Assembly (NCBI GenBank): GCA_041476545.1
Contig: JBGOTP010000215.1
Coordinates: 1 to 8,920, forward strand
Direction: 5' to 3'
Length of the DNA stretch: 8,920 nucleotides
Source: JBGOTP01 sp041476545
GTDB lineage: Bacteria; Acidobacteriota; Vicinamibacteria; Vicinamibacterales; CAVVIG01
Position 1 is the first letter of the stretch; each line of letters starts with the position of its first letter. Both the position numbers and the translations under genes were made by a program. This document shows positions 1 to 6,215 of this stretch, in pieces. The notes under the pieces were generated by a model. It searched no databases. It worked only from the letters and a program-made list of their open reading frames with translations, and had not been told where the DNA came from.

Positions 1-723
1 ATGGACGCCATGGAAAACGGCAAAGGACGCCGTTTCCCACCGCGCCCACACCCGTCGGTTTTCTCTGAAAAAGAGGAACGAAGACCGACTCAAACAGCGA
101 AGTCAACCTGTCCACCGAATCGGATCAGGGTCAACCGTACCCACTACCATCGTCGAATCATTCGACAGTTCCACAATTACCTAGGCTCTGCGGCTGCTCA
201 CTTCGATCACCTGAAACGAACAGAGCCATTCTTCAGGGACTTCGATGCTGGCGCACACGCCGAGTTCAACCGACAGATAGATGACGTCGCGACACGGCTC
301 GAGCCGCTCATTGAACTTCGGGACTTCAGTATCCACACCGGTACACACACGGTCGTTCTCACGCTACGCGGGCTGAGGTCTGGTGAGATGCGAGGCGAAG
401 TCGGGTTTTCTACCAAGTTCTTTCTAGAGGACTTGGCATCCCGGAGACGAGGGAGAAAAACGGGTCTCAAAGCTAGGTTGGAGTACTGGAAGAAGACGGC
501 CGAGCACGAAACGATTGAAATTATGCCGCTCGTTGTGGAATCTCACGAGCAGATCCGATTGCATCGGACCTGGCTAAGAGGGGAGCTTCTCAAACTTCAC
601 AATCGCCTGTCGAATGACCTCGGCCGATGGGCGCGGCCCAGGGAACGGGCAGCTGTCGAAGACTTCGTTGCCCGACAGTGGGCAGAGATCGAAGAGGAGC
701 GGCGGAAGAAACGCTCGACTTGA
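1..723 (+). CDS. Hypothetical protein of unknown function, possibly 5'-partial
   Basis: This is an open frame of 240 residues ending in TGA; I do not recognise the family with confidence. It opens on the first base of the window, so the true start could be further upstream or at a later codon. The first 45 or so residues are proline- and arginine-rich and low in complexity. The rest (about 47-240) looks like a real soluble, mainly helical, basic domain, with an RQFHNYLGSAAAHFDHL helix near residues 55-71, a mixed middle section and a charged C-terminal helix ending EEERRKKRST. There is no signal peptide or membrane segment. Hand counts of three 60-base rows inside it gave 50, 55 and 50% GC, against 65% for a row in the amidohydrolase gene. 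Together with its place beyond the 3' end of tRNA-Leu, this suggests acquired DNA. Coding is likely; function is unknown. Confidence 0.6.
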   Translation: MDAMENGKGRRFPPRPHPSVFSEKEERRPTQTAKSTCPPNRIRVNRTHYHRRIIRQFHNYLGSAAAHFDHLKRTEPFFRDFDAGAHAEFNRQIDDVATRLEPLIELRDFSIHTGTHTVVLTLRGLRSGEMRGEVGFSTKFFLEDLASRRRGRKTGLKARLEYWKKTAEHETIEIMPLVVESHEQIRLHRTWLRGELLKLHNRLSNDLGRWARPRERAAVEDFVARQWAEIEEERRKKRST

Positions 724-915
724 GGCGGTTTCGCGCCCGCAGCTTGTGGCCTCCTAACAACTCAGTTTGCCGGATCGCGAACGTGCTTCCCGCTGAAGTC
801 ATTCCGCGGTTCGGCCCACCACGACAGGGTGAGCCCTTCGTTCAAGTCGCGAAGTATTGATCGATGGATGGCCGAGCAGGGCATTTCGCTGCAACAGGCT
901 CAAAACGGGATCAGT

Positions 916-943
916 CCGCCGCACGGCCGATGATGGCCGGCGG
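916..943 (-). terminator. Weak hairpin downstream of tRNA-Leu
   Basis: On the minus strand, about 37 nt past the tRNA 3' end, a CCGCC-GGCC arm can pair with GGCC-GGCGG across an ATCATC loop, leaving a 4-nt bulge on one side. No T-run follows directly; the nearest TTTT is more than ten bases on. It could help end tRNA transcription but is not a classical intrinsic terminator. The rest of 724-979 shows nothing I can name. Confidence 0.25.
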
Positions 944-979
944 CGTTGATTCCGAGAGCCGCGGTATTTCGTAAGAATT

Positions 980-1068
980 TGGTGCCGGGGGTGGGAATCG
1001 AACCCACACGCTGCTTGCGCAACCCAGGATTTTAAGTCCTGTGCGTCTGCCAGTTCCGCCACCCCGGC
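980..1068 (-). tRNA. tRNA-Leu (anticodon TAA), CCA encoded
   Basis: Read on the minus strand from 1068, the acceptor arm GCCGGGG pairs with CCCCGGC, followed by discriminator A and a genome-encoded CCA at 982-980. The anticodon stem CAGGA/TCCTG encloses the loop CTTAAAA, giving anticodon TAA at 1034-1032, which reads UUA and by wobble UUG leucine codons. The long variable arm (GGTTGCGCAAGCAGC) marks a class II tRNA, and the T arm is GTGGG-TTCGATT-CCCAC. The body is 86 nt, or 89 with CCA, normal for tRNA-Leu. The 3' end faces the low-GC region at 1-979, so the gene may serve as an integration target. Confidence 0.97.
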
Positions 1069-1080
1069 GTGTGGTGCCAA

Positions 1081-1109
1081 ATGCTACAGGCGTGGGGACT
1101 CGTTCGCAA
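1081..1109 (-). promoter_or_regulatory. Probable sigma-70-type promoter of tRNA-Leu
   Basis: On the minus strand a -35-like TTGCGA (1109-1104) and a -10-like TAGCAT (1086-1081) are 17 bp apart, each matching 4 of 6 consensus bases. The -10 ends 12 nt before the mature tRNA 5' end, so the transcript would carry only a leader of about five bases. Spacing and position fit a tRNA promoter well; the hexamers alone would not be convincing. Confidence 0.55.
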
Positions 1110-1169
1110 ATCTCTTGCACAAGATTTCACAGAGCATCAGCCGATACGCTGGAAATAAGGGGGACGGCG

Positions 1170-1364
1170 ATGAGTGAACGAGAGATCGTCCGTGTCTGCA
1201 TCGACGATGACGGGAAGCTTGATGTCACGGTCGCGGCGTTCTGTACCGAAGACAAAGCCAACCGGCTGGCAAACGAGGTGGTGAAGGCCGTCATGCGACT
1301 CCTCGGTGAGAGTATCCTGCGGGGCTCGAGAGATCGGAATTCTGCGAGTCCGACCCTCCATTGA
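1170..1364 (+). CDS. Small hypothetical protein, 64 aa
   Basis: A 64-residue protein starts at ATG 1170. The open frame runs further upstream into the tRNA, but the start is placed here because AAGGGGG (1157-1163) sits at proper Shine-Dalgarno distance and the upstream part overlaps the tRNA and its promoter. The sequence begins MSEREIVRVCIDDDGKLDV. It has alternating beta-like segments to about residue 25 and an amphipathic helix at about 28-48 (KANRLANEVVKAVMRLLGE), followed by a polar tail. There are cysteines at positions 10 and 25, and no signal peptide or membrane segment. It stands alone between a divergent tRNA gene and a non-coding stretch. I do not recognise the family; the evidence is the ribosome binding site and plausible protein composition. 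Confidence 0.5.
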   Translation: MSEREIVRVCIDDDGKLDVTVAAFCTEDKANRLANEVVKAVMRLLGESILRGSRDRNSASPTLH

Positions 1365-1539
1365 ACGCGCTGGGCCCCGCTGCGCGCGGCCGCTAGACGT
1401 GATTCCATCAGTCTGGCTCTCGATCCCCCAAAGTCTTCTTCAGAGGTGACTTTCCGAAGTTCCCGCTCATTTACCGCTGTGTTTCCATCGGTCGCCGCGG
1501 GCAGCCGGCTTGCCTCTGAATCGGGACAGGGGTCATTCC
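1365..1539. other. Intergenic stretch, nothing recognised
   Basis: No RNA gene, repeat family or clear promoter is visible here. GC-rich self-complementary pieces around 1366-1392 could fold, but no T-run follows. If the candidate peptide gene at 1540-1767 is not real, the empty stretch extends from 1365 to the promoter near 1780. Confidence 0.4.
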
Positions 1540-1767
1540 GTGCTCAAACGCTGGCTGGCGGCCGGCATCTTGTTCCACCTCGCACTCATCCCGTTTGTCG
1601 GGCAGGGCAGCGATCTGCGTGGCACGTCCGCGACGCCCAGCGCCCCGGCCCGCAGAGAGCCGATGCCCGTGCCTGCCTCGCTGCCAAACAAGTTCCGTGT
1701 CTCCCCTGTCCAGGGCCCGCTCCAGGCAGCTGTCGAGGTCGCACCGTTCTCAGCTGAACGGGGCTGA
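1540..1767 (+). CDS. Possible small exported peptide, 75 aa
   Basis: A GTG start at 1540 is preceded by AGGGG (1528-1532) at 7-nt spacing, giving a 75-residue product ending in TGA. The N-terminus, LKRWLAAGILFHLALIPFVG, has the shape of a signal peptide or membrane anchor: two early basic residues, then a hydrophobic run to about residue 20. The rest is proline- and alanine-rich and probably unstructured. No family is recognised and no lipobox cysteine is present. In high-GC DNA such a frame can arise by chance, so the call rests on the ribosome binding site and the signal-like start. It lies just upstream of the amidohydrolase promoter and is probably not co-transcribed in a defined operon with it. 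Confidence 0.3.
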   Translation: MLKRWLAAGILFHLALIPFVGQGSDLRGTSATPSAPARREPMPVPASLPNKFRVSPVQGPLQAAVEVAPFSAERG

Positions 1768-1779
1768 CCTTCGCCGCGC

Positions 1780-1809
1780 TTCACCTTCCCTTCACGACCC
1801 CTCTACAAT
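1780..1809 (+). promoter_or_regulatory. Promoter of the amidohydrolase gene, predicted leaderless
   Basis: TTCACC (1780-1785) and TACAAT (1804-1809) are 18 bp apart, matching 4/6 and 5/6 of the sigma-70 consensus. The -10 ends 6 nt before ATG 1816, so transcription should begin at or within a base or two of the start codon. No Shine-Dalgarno sequence lies before the ATG, which supports a leaderless message. CTTCAC occurs twice here (1779-1784 and 1790-1795), 11 bp apart. Confidence 0.6.
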
Positions 1810-1815
1810 CGGCCT

Positions 1816-2733
1816 ATGCCGATCATCCCGATCATTCACGACGCGCACTGCCATTTCTTCTCGTCGCGTTTCTTCGAGACACTCGCGATGGGCGCGCCTG
1901 TAGATGACGCCGCCGCGACAGTCACGGAACGGCTCGGATGGGATCCGCCGGGGACGCCCGAAGCACTCGCCGACCGCTGGGTGGCGGAACTGAATCGGCA
2001 CAACGTCGCACGCACCGCGCTCATCGCCAGTGTGCCAGGGGACGAAGGGTCGGTGGCCGCGGCAGTGGCGCGGCATCCGAATCGATTCGTCGGTTTCTTC
2101 ATGCTGGATCCGACGCGTTACGACGCGATGGCGCGCGTCGATCAGGCCATCACCACCCTGGGCCTGCGAGGCGTCTGCCTGTTCCCGGCGATGCACCACT
2201 ATCGTGTGGACGACGACCGCGTGCTGAGGGTCTTCGAGCGAGCGGCCGCTCAGCCGGGAACCGCGGTGTTCGTGCACTGCGGCGTCCTGTCGGTTGGGGT
2301 GCGCAGGAAGCTCGGCCTTCCGAGCCGGTTCGACATTCGAATGGGCGATCCGCTCGCGGTGCAGGTTGCCGCATCAGCGTTTCCGCACGTGCCGGTCATC
2401 ATTCCGCACTTCGGCGCGGGATTTTTCCGCGAAGCGCTGATGGCGGCGGACCTGTCGCCGAACATCTATCTCGATACGTCCAGCTCGAACAGCTGGATCA
2501 AGTACCAGCCGGGCCTCACACTCGCTCACGTGTTCCGGACCGCGCTCGACAGTCTCGGTCCGGACCGCCTGCTCTTCGGCACGGACTCGTCGTTCTTTCC
2601 GCGGGGCTGGCAGCGCGTGGTGTTCGACGCCCAGAAGATTGCGCTCGAGGCCATCGGCGCGGACGAGTCGATACAGACGAAGATCTTCGGCGGCAACTTC
2701 GATCGAGTGTTCGGTCGCGACAGCGCGAGCTGA
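1816..2733 (+). CDS. Amidohydrolase family protein (Amidohydro_2, COG2159-type TIM barrel)
   Basis: The 305-aa product is a probable cytoplasmic metal-dependent hydrolase or decarboxylase of the amidohydrolase superfamily. Visible metal-site motifs are HAH-like H11-C-H13 after the first strand (IIHDAHCHFF), H154 in VFVHCG, H198 in IIPHFG and D257 in LLFGTDSSF. The C-terminal FGGNFDRVFG resembles the GGNAxRLFG end typical of the family. The length is normal and no signal peptide is present. Known relatives include aminocarboxymuconate-semialdehyde decarboxylase and 4-oxalomesaconate hydratase-like enzymes; the substrate cannot be told from sequence. ATG 1816 is chosen because protein similarity begins at once and a -10 hexamer lies 6 nt upstream, implying leaderless translation. 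The gene converges on the cytochrome c gene with 46 nt between the stops. Confidence 0.9.
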   Translation: MPIIPIIHDAHCHFFSSRFFETLAMGAPVDDAAATVTERLGWDPPGTPEALADRWVAELNRHNVARTALIASVPGDEGSVAAAVARHPNRFVGFFMLDPTRYDAMARVDQAITTLGLRGVCLFPAMHHYRVDDDRVLRVFERAAAQPGTAVFVHCGVLSVGVRRKLGLPSRFDIRMGDPLAVQVAASAFPHVPVIIPHFGAGFFREALMAADLSPNIYLDTSSSNSWIKYQPGLTLAHVFRTALDSLGPDRLLFGTDSSFFPRGWQRVVFDAQKIALEAIGADESIQTKIFGGNFDRVFGRDSAS

Positions 2734-2746
2734 TCAATCGTGAGCG

Positions 2747-2768
2747 AGCCGGGCCCCTCGGACCGGCT
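2747..2768. terminator. Possible bidirectional hairpin between convergent genes
   Basis: AGCCGG (2747-2752) and CCGGCT (2763-2768) form a 6-bp inverted repeat around a 10-nt loop, in the 46-nt gap between the convergent stop codons of the amidohydrolase and cytochrome c genes. There is no T-run on either side. An overlapping CGAG/CTCG pairing (2745-2748 with 2757-2760) competes with it. Position is the main argument. Confidence 0.35.
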
Positions 2769-2779
2769 TCACCGATCCG

Positions 2780-3217
2780 TCACGGTTTGCTGCCGAGATA
2801 TTTGATGGCCTTCAGCGCGTCGGCCTGCGTCGGCAGCTCGGCCTTGCCCGCCGGCATCTCGGCCCTCTGCAGCATGTAGGCTACGAGATCCGCCACCTGC
2901 TCCCGCGTCAAACTGCCCTTTGCATCATCTGGCATCCCGACGCGAATGCGTTCGGACAGGTCGTACACGGAGAGGTCGTTCCAGTTGGAACTGAACCCGG
3001 CGCCGACAAGCGGCGGCGCGTCGAGCCCCGTGAGCTCAGCCGCGTGACACTTGGCGCACTTGTCCTTATAGACAGGCTCCCCCCGCGTTGCCTGCGCCGC
3101 GGTGTACACGCCGTCCCACACCGTGCGCGCCGCGCTTTGCGACGCGACAACCGCCGAATGCATCAACGGGATCGTGGTGATACCGGCAAGAAGGTATGCA
3201 ACAGCTCTACGGCTCAT
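2780..3217 (-). CDS. Secreted mono-haem class I cytochrome c
   Basis: The 145-aa preprotein starts at ATG 3217, preceded by AGGGAGG on the minus strand; the longer frame to 3286 adds low-complexity sequence and is rejected. Residues 1-29 form a signal peptide (MSRR, hydrophobic core, cleavage probably near ASQSA). The mature domain carries the haem c motif C54-A-K-C57-H58, with M95 in VGMPDD as the likely sixth iron ligand, then LTREQVADLVAYML, the usual C-terminal helix. The TVWDGVYTAAQ start resembles small periplasmic cytochromes that accept electrons from quinoprotein dehydrogenases. This resemblance is from memory, and no dehydrogenase is in the window. It lies on the same strand as the DUF255 cluster but 162 nt downstream of it, so it may have its own promoter. 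Confidence 0.92.
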   Translation of the reverse strand: MSRRAVAYLLAGITTIPLMHSAVVASQSAARTVWDGVYTAAQATRGEPVYKDKCAKCHAAELTGLDAPPLVGAGFSSNWNDLSVYDLSERIRVGMPDDAKGSLTREQVADLVAYMLQRAEMPAGKAELPTQADALKAIKYLGSKP

Positions 3218-3289
3218 CGTTGCCTCCCTGAGGCCTCCTGGGGCCTCCCTCGGCCCACGCGCCAACCGTCCGGGCCCCCTACACACATG

Positions 3290-3325
3290 ATCATACGCCC
3301 GAGCGGCGCCCGTCGTTTGCGTATG
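3290..3325 (-). promoter_or_regulatory. Inverted repeat and candidate -10 upstream of cytochrome c
   Basis: A perfect 7-bp inverted repeat, CATACGC (3292-3298) and GCGTATG (3319-3325), has a 20-nt spacer. Its promoter-proximal arm overlaps TATGAT (3295-3290, minus strand), a 5/6 match to a -10 box about 73 nt before the cytochrome start codon. No good -35 is visible 16-18 bp further up, so a regulator-dependent promoter or a mere mRNA hairpin are both possible. A second small hairpin, GCGAG/CTCGC, lies at 3325-3338. Confidence 0.3.
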
Positions 3326-3379
3326 CGAGATCCCTCGCTGCGGCCACCGGACGGTAAGCCGGATAGCAACAAACCGCCG

Positions 3380-3661
3380 TCACTTCTGATCGCCGGGCTT
3401 AGCCGGGCGGACTGGCGTTTCGAGGTCGGGCAGATTGCCGTCGGGATACTCGGGACGTCGCTCCGCCGCCTTCTGCTCGACGATGAGCTCGACGGCGTTT
3501 CGTTTGTCTTCGTTCAACATGTCGTAGATGGTCCCAACCGTCCCTGCACCTGGACGCAGCGCAGTCCCGCTCTCGCCATCGCCAGTCCTCTTGCCGGTCA
3601 GACGCCAAATGACGGCGACAAAGAGCGCCAATACCAGGACCCACGCGATATCGACAGCCAT
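3380..3661 (-). CDS. Single-pass membrane protein of unknown function, 93 aa
   Basis: The product begins MAVDIAWVLVLALFVAVIWRL, a membrane segment at about residues 4-20 followed by the basic stretch TGKRTG, which predicts an N-out, cytoplasm-facing protein. A glycine-rich linker leads to a conserved-looking helical region, TIYDMLNEDKRNAVELIVEQ, at about residues 44-63. The tail is acidic and proline-rich. No catalytic motif is visible and no family name can be given. It starts 19 nt after the stop of the 125-aa gene, so the two are probably co-transcribed with the DUF255 gene. The ribosome binding site is weak (GAAAG very close to the ATG), suggesting that translation depends partly on upstream reading. 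Confidence 0.75.
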   Translation of the reverse strand: MAVDIAWVLVLALFVAVIWRLTGKRTGDGESGTALRPGAGTVGTIYDMLNEDKRNAVELIVEQKAAERRPEYPDGNLPDLETPVRPAKPGDQK

Positions 3662-3680
3662 GTCTTTCGAGACTTCGTGG

Positions 3681-4058
3681 CTAGTGGACGGTCGGCGATC
3701 CCTCGGGCGCCGTCTGGGGCGCCACGGGTTGAGCCATGACGCGCGTGATCATCGCTTCGAGGGCCGGCTGCGCAATATCAAAAGGACCCGCAATCGCCGC
3801 GCCCATGCCGATCTCGATGGCGATTACGACGCCGCCGTCCTCGAAGGGGTTGACGATCCAGCTCAAACCGCGCAACGCCACAACCCGCGATGAGTCGTCC
3901 TCAGGATGTTTGAGCCGGTGCATCGTGCCGAGCATCCCCTCGAGCACGAGCCGAACATCGGCGTCGGTCCATGCCTTCGGCTCACGCATCACACCTTCGA
4001 TGTTTTCCGTCTTCGCAAAATCGGTCCCGCGCAGCCATACATCCACTTTGATCGTCAT
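3681..4058 (-). CDS. Unknown 125-aa protein coupled to the DUF255 gene
   Basis: ATG 4058 overlaps the TGA of the preceding DUF255 gene in an ATGA arrangement, a common sign of translational coupling; the longer frame to 4214 only overlaps that gene and is rejected. The protein starts MTIKVDVWLRGTDFAKTENI. It shows a beta-strand opening, an acidic helical region (WTDADVRLVLEGMLGTMHRL, about 30-49), then a strand-rich segment, VVALRGLSWIVNPFEDGGVV. GIVIAIEIG-like hydrophobic glycine-rich sequence follows at about 76-90, too short for a certain membrane span. The C-terminus is proline-rich. The middle (GLSWIVNPFEDGGVVIAIEI) could be a ligand-binding or PilZ-like small beta domain, but that is a guess. 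I do not recognise a named family. Its function is likely tied to the DUF255 protein. Confidence 0.75.
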   Translation of the reverse strand: MTIKVDVWLRGTDFAKTENIEGVMREPKAWTDADVRLVLEGMLGTMHRLKHPEDDSSRVVALRGLSWIVNPFEDGGVVIAIEIGMGAAIAGPFDIAQPALEAMITRVMAQPVAPQTAPEGSPTVH

Positions 4059-6193
4059 GCAAGCTCTCGCTCCAGCCCTTCGACGGTGGTCGCCGGAGGC
4101 CGGCACGCGAAGTTCGCGCACACGTAGGCGGCCGCCGCGCCGTTGACCGGCTGCATCGCGGCCAACTGCGGAAGCAGCGGAATGAGCGCGTGTTGCTGTT
4201 CGGCCGTCAAGCAAAGAGTGATCGCAAAGGGCCGGTACCGAGCGGCCACGGCCCGCTCCAGCACGGCCGCGCCCGCGACGTCTCCACCGGCAACAATCAC
4301 GATCTGCTGCGGTCCGGCGATGTAGGTGGACAGCGCTGCCGCTACCATGGGCACCGCACGGCCCATCTGCTCGAGCCTCGCGCCGAACAGGTGCAGCGTG
4401 CGCTCGATCTTCCCGCTCCAGTCCTGGTTCTCGATCTGACTCTCAACAAGATGGGTGAGGACGAGCAGATTCATCAGCGAGACGGAACTCGCCGTTGGCT
4501 CCGCCCCGTCGTACTCCTCTTTCATGCGGACGAGCACGCTCGGATCGCGCCCGCTCGTGCTGAACCAGCCTGCGTCGGCCTCGTCCCAGAACAACTCGTC
4601 CTGTCGATGCTGAAGGACGATGGCCCACTGCAGCCATTCGGGATTCGGGTCGGCCTGAAACAGTTCCAGCAGGCCGAAGATCAGAAACGCGTAATCCTCT
4701 GCGTAGCCCTCGATCGCCGCTTCTCCGTCGCGGTACCGGCGCAGGAGCGTGGACGTATCGGTCCGCCACATGTGACTCCGGACAAACTCCGCCGCCGTCG
4801 CTGCGGCCTCGAGGTATTCGGCGGCCGTGGCCAGCCCGCCGGAACCGCGTATCCGCGAGAGGCGCGCGGTGCGCGCGAACGCCGCGATCATCAGTCCGTT
4901 CCAGGCGGTCAGCACTTTGTCGTCGAGGTGCGGTTTGGGCCGTGTCAGGCGACGGCCGTACATCTCGGTTTGCGCTCGTGTCAGCGTCTCGGCGATCGTC
5001 GCCGCCGGCCTTCCGAACTCCTGCGCCAGCTCCTCAATCGACCGGGCCACGTACAACAGATTCTTGCCGACAAACTCCTGCTGCGGATCGATCGGCGCAT
5101 TGCCATTCTTCTCAATCCCGAAGCGGCGACCCACGATCTTCGCGTCCTCGCCGAGAAGGGCCTCCACCTCGGCCGCCGTCCACAGATAGAACGCGCCCTC
5201 CGATTTGTGTGCCCCAGGTGCACCCGCGTGCTCCGGCGGCACGCTGTCGGCATCCTCGGCCGAATAGAAGCCGCCGTCCGTCATCTCGCGCATGACGTAG
5301 GACAGCGTGTCCTCGGCGACCTCCAGATAGAACACGTCGCCCGACGCCTGTGCGGCTTCCAGGTACGCGAGCGTGAGCTGGGCCTGGTCGTACAGCATCT
5401 TCTCGAAGTGCGGCACGCGCCAGGCCGCGTCAACCGCATAGCGATGGAAGCCGCCCCCGACGTGATCGCGCACACCGCCGAGGGCCATCGCCCGCAGCGT
5501 GGCCAGCGCCATGTCGCGCGCGTTCATGTCGCCGGTGCGCGCGTGTTCGCGCAGCAGAAACAGCAACTCGCTCGGCCGCGGAAACTTGGGCGCATCGCCA
5601 AACCCACCATGGCGCGTATCGAACGCCTGGCGGAATTGCGAGACGGTCCGCAGCAGCGCGCTCGCTTCGGGCACCGTCGCAACGGCGTGCGGGCGATCGC
5701 CGCTCTGCAGTTGCGACGTCACCTTGTCTGCCGACAGCAGGATCTTGTCCCGCTCGACGCCCCAGACGCGGGCGATCTCGCGCAGAATGTCGGAGAACCC
5801 GGGCCTCCCCCATCGTTCGTCCGGCGGAAAGTACGTGCCGCCGTAAAACGGCTTCAACTCCGGCGTGAGCCAGACACTCATCGGCCAGCCGCCCGAACCG
5901 GTGGATCCCTGCACGAACGTCATGTACACACGATCAACATCCGGCCGCTCCTCGCGGTCCACTTTGATGGCGACGAAGCTCTGGTTCAGGATGGAGGCGA
6001 TCGCGGTGTCCTCGAACGATTCGTGCTCCATCACGTGGCACCAGTGGCACGTGGAATAGCCGATCGACAGGAAGATGGGTTTCTCCTCCGTGCGCGCCTT
6101 CTCGAACGCCTCGACGCCCCACGGAAACCAGTCGACCGGATTGCGTGCATGCTGAAGGAGATACGGGCTGCGCTCGTGCGCGAGACGATTCAT
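4055..6193 (-). CDS. DUF255 thioredoxin-domain protein (YyaL / SPATA20 type)
   Basis: The 712-aa product matches the known family in length and order: an N-terminal thioredoxin-like DUF255 domain (about 1-165) and a long C-terminal (alpha/alpha) barrel-like region resembling N-acylglucosamine 2-epimerases. It opens with the family hallmark NRLAHERSPYLLQHARNPVDW. The STCHWCHVM motif holds C49 and C52 of the CxxC site, and GGWP places the cis-proline at P104. The YGGTYFPP segment, also typical, follows. There is no signal peptide, so it is probably cytoplasmic; the reaction performed by the family is not established. The open frame runs 115 codons further up but that part overlaps the divergent gene; ATG 6193 is where family similarity begins. 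A CATAAT box lies 7 nt before it and there is no Shine-Dalgarno sequence, suggesting a leaderless start. Two small unknown genes follow. Confidence 0.93.
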   Translation of the reverse strand: MNRLAHERSPYLLQHARNPVDWFPWGVEAFEKARTEEKPIFLSIGYSTCHWCHVMEHESFEDTAIASILNQSFVAIKVDREERPDVDRVYMTFVQGSTGSGGWPMSVWLTPELKPFYGGTYFPPDERWGRPGFSDILREIARVWGVERDKILLSADKVTSQLQSGDRPHAVATVPEASALLRTVSQFRQAFDTRHGGFGDAPKFPRPSELLFLLREHARTGDMNARDMALATLRAMALGGVRDHVGGGFHRYAVDAAWRVPHFEKMLYDQAQLTLAYLEAAQASGDVFYLEVAEDTLSYVMREMTDGGFYSAEDADSVPPEHAGAPGAHKSEGAFYLWTAAEVEALLGEDAKIVGRRFGIEKNGNAPIDPQQEFVGKNLLYVARSIEELAQEFGRPAATIAETLTRAQTEMYGRRLTRPKPHLDDKVLTAWNGLMIAAFARTARLSRIRGSGGLATAAEYLEAAATAAEFVRSHMWRTDTSTLLRRYRDGEAAIEGYAEDYAFLIFGLLELFQADPNPEWLQWAIVLQHRQDELFWDEADAGWFSTSGRDPSVLVRMKEEYDGAEPTASSVSLMNLLVLTHLVESQIENQDWSGKIERTLHLFGARLEQMGRAVPMVAAALSTYIAGPQQIVIVAGGDVAGAAVLERAVAARYRPFAITLCLTAEQQHALIPLLPQLAAMQPVNGAAAAYVCANFACRPPATTVEGLERELA

Positions 6194-6200
6194 CAACGCA

Positions 6201-6206
6201 ATTATG
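6201..6206 (-). promoter_or_regulatory. -10 box of the DUF255 gene, predicted leaderless
   Basis: CATAAT on the minus strand (5/6 match) ends 7 nt before ATG 6193, placing the transcript start at the start codon. A convincing -35 is not visible at normal spacing. It lies in a 28-nt gap shared with the divergent DJ-1/PfpI gene. Confidence 0.5.
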
Positions 6207-6209
6207 ACG

Positions 6210-6215
6210 TAGAAT
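6210..6215 (+). promoter_or_regulatory. -10 box of the DJ-1/PfpI gene, predicted leaderless
   Basis: TAGAAT (5/6 match) ends 6 nt before ATG 6222, the same geometry as TACAAT before the amidohydrolase gene. There is no Shine-Dalgarno sequence. Any -35 element would lie over the first codons of the divergent DUF255 gene; only poor matches such as TTCATC (6189-6194) are found. Confidence 0.5.

Noticed and set aside
799..1120. Two minus-strand open frames across the tRNA (translations containing GVAELADAQDLKSW and GGGTGRRTGLKILGC)
   Set aside because: These are the well-known spurious translations of tRNA-Leu genes; the tRNA explains the sequence.
1108..1127. Imperfect dyad (AAATCT-CTTG, CA, CAAG-ATTT) just upstream of the tRNA -35 box
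   Set aside because: The arms need a 2-nt bulge and only short stretches pair; in this AT-richer patch it is not convincing as an operator or terminator.
1938..2879. 313-codon plus-strand frame overlapping the amidohydrolase and running into the cytochrome c gene
   Set aside because: The Arg/Gly/Ala-rich translation has no domain, while the other frame holds all amidohydrolase metal motifs.
3044..3739. 231-codon plus-strand frame opposite cytochrome c and the 93-aa gene
   Set aside because: It spans two antisense genes and their spacer, has no domain and no ribosome binding site, and is best read as a GC-driven shadow.
6043..6060. TGGCACGTGG resembling the -24 half of a sigma-54 promoter
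   Set aside because: The -12 element TTGC is missing at the right distance, and the bases encode the CHWCHVM motif of the DUF255 protein.
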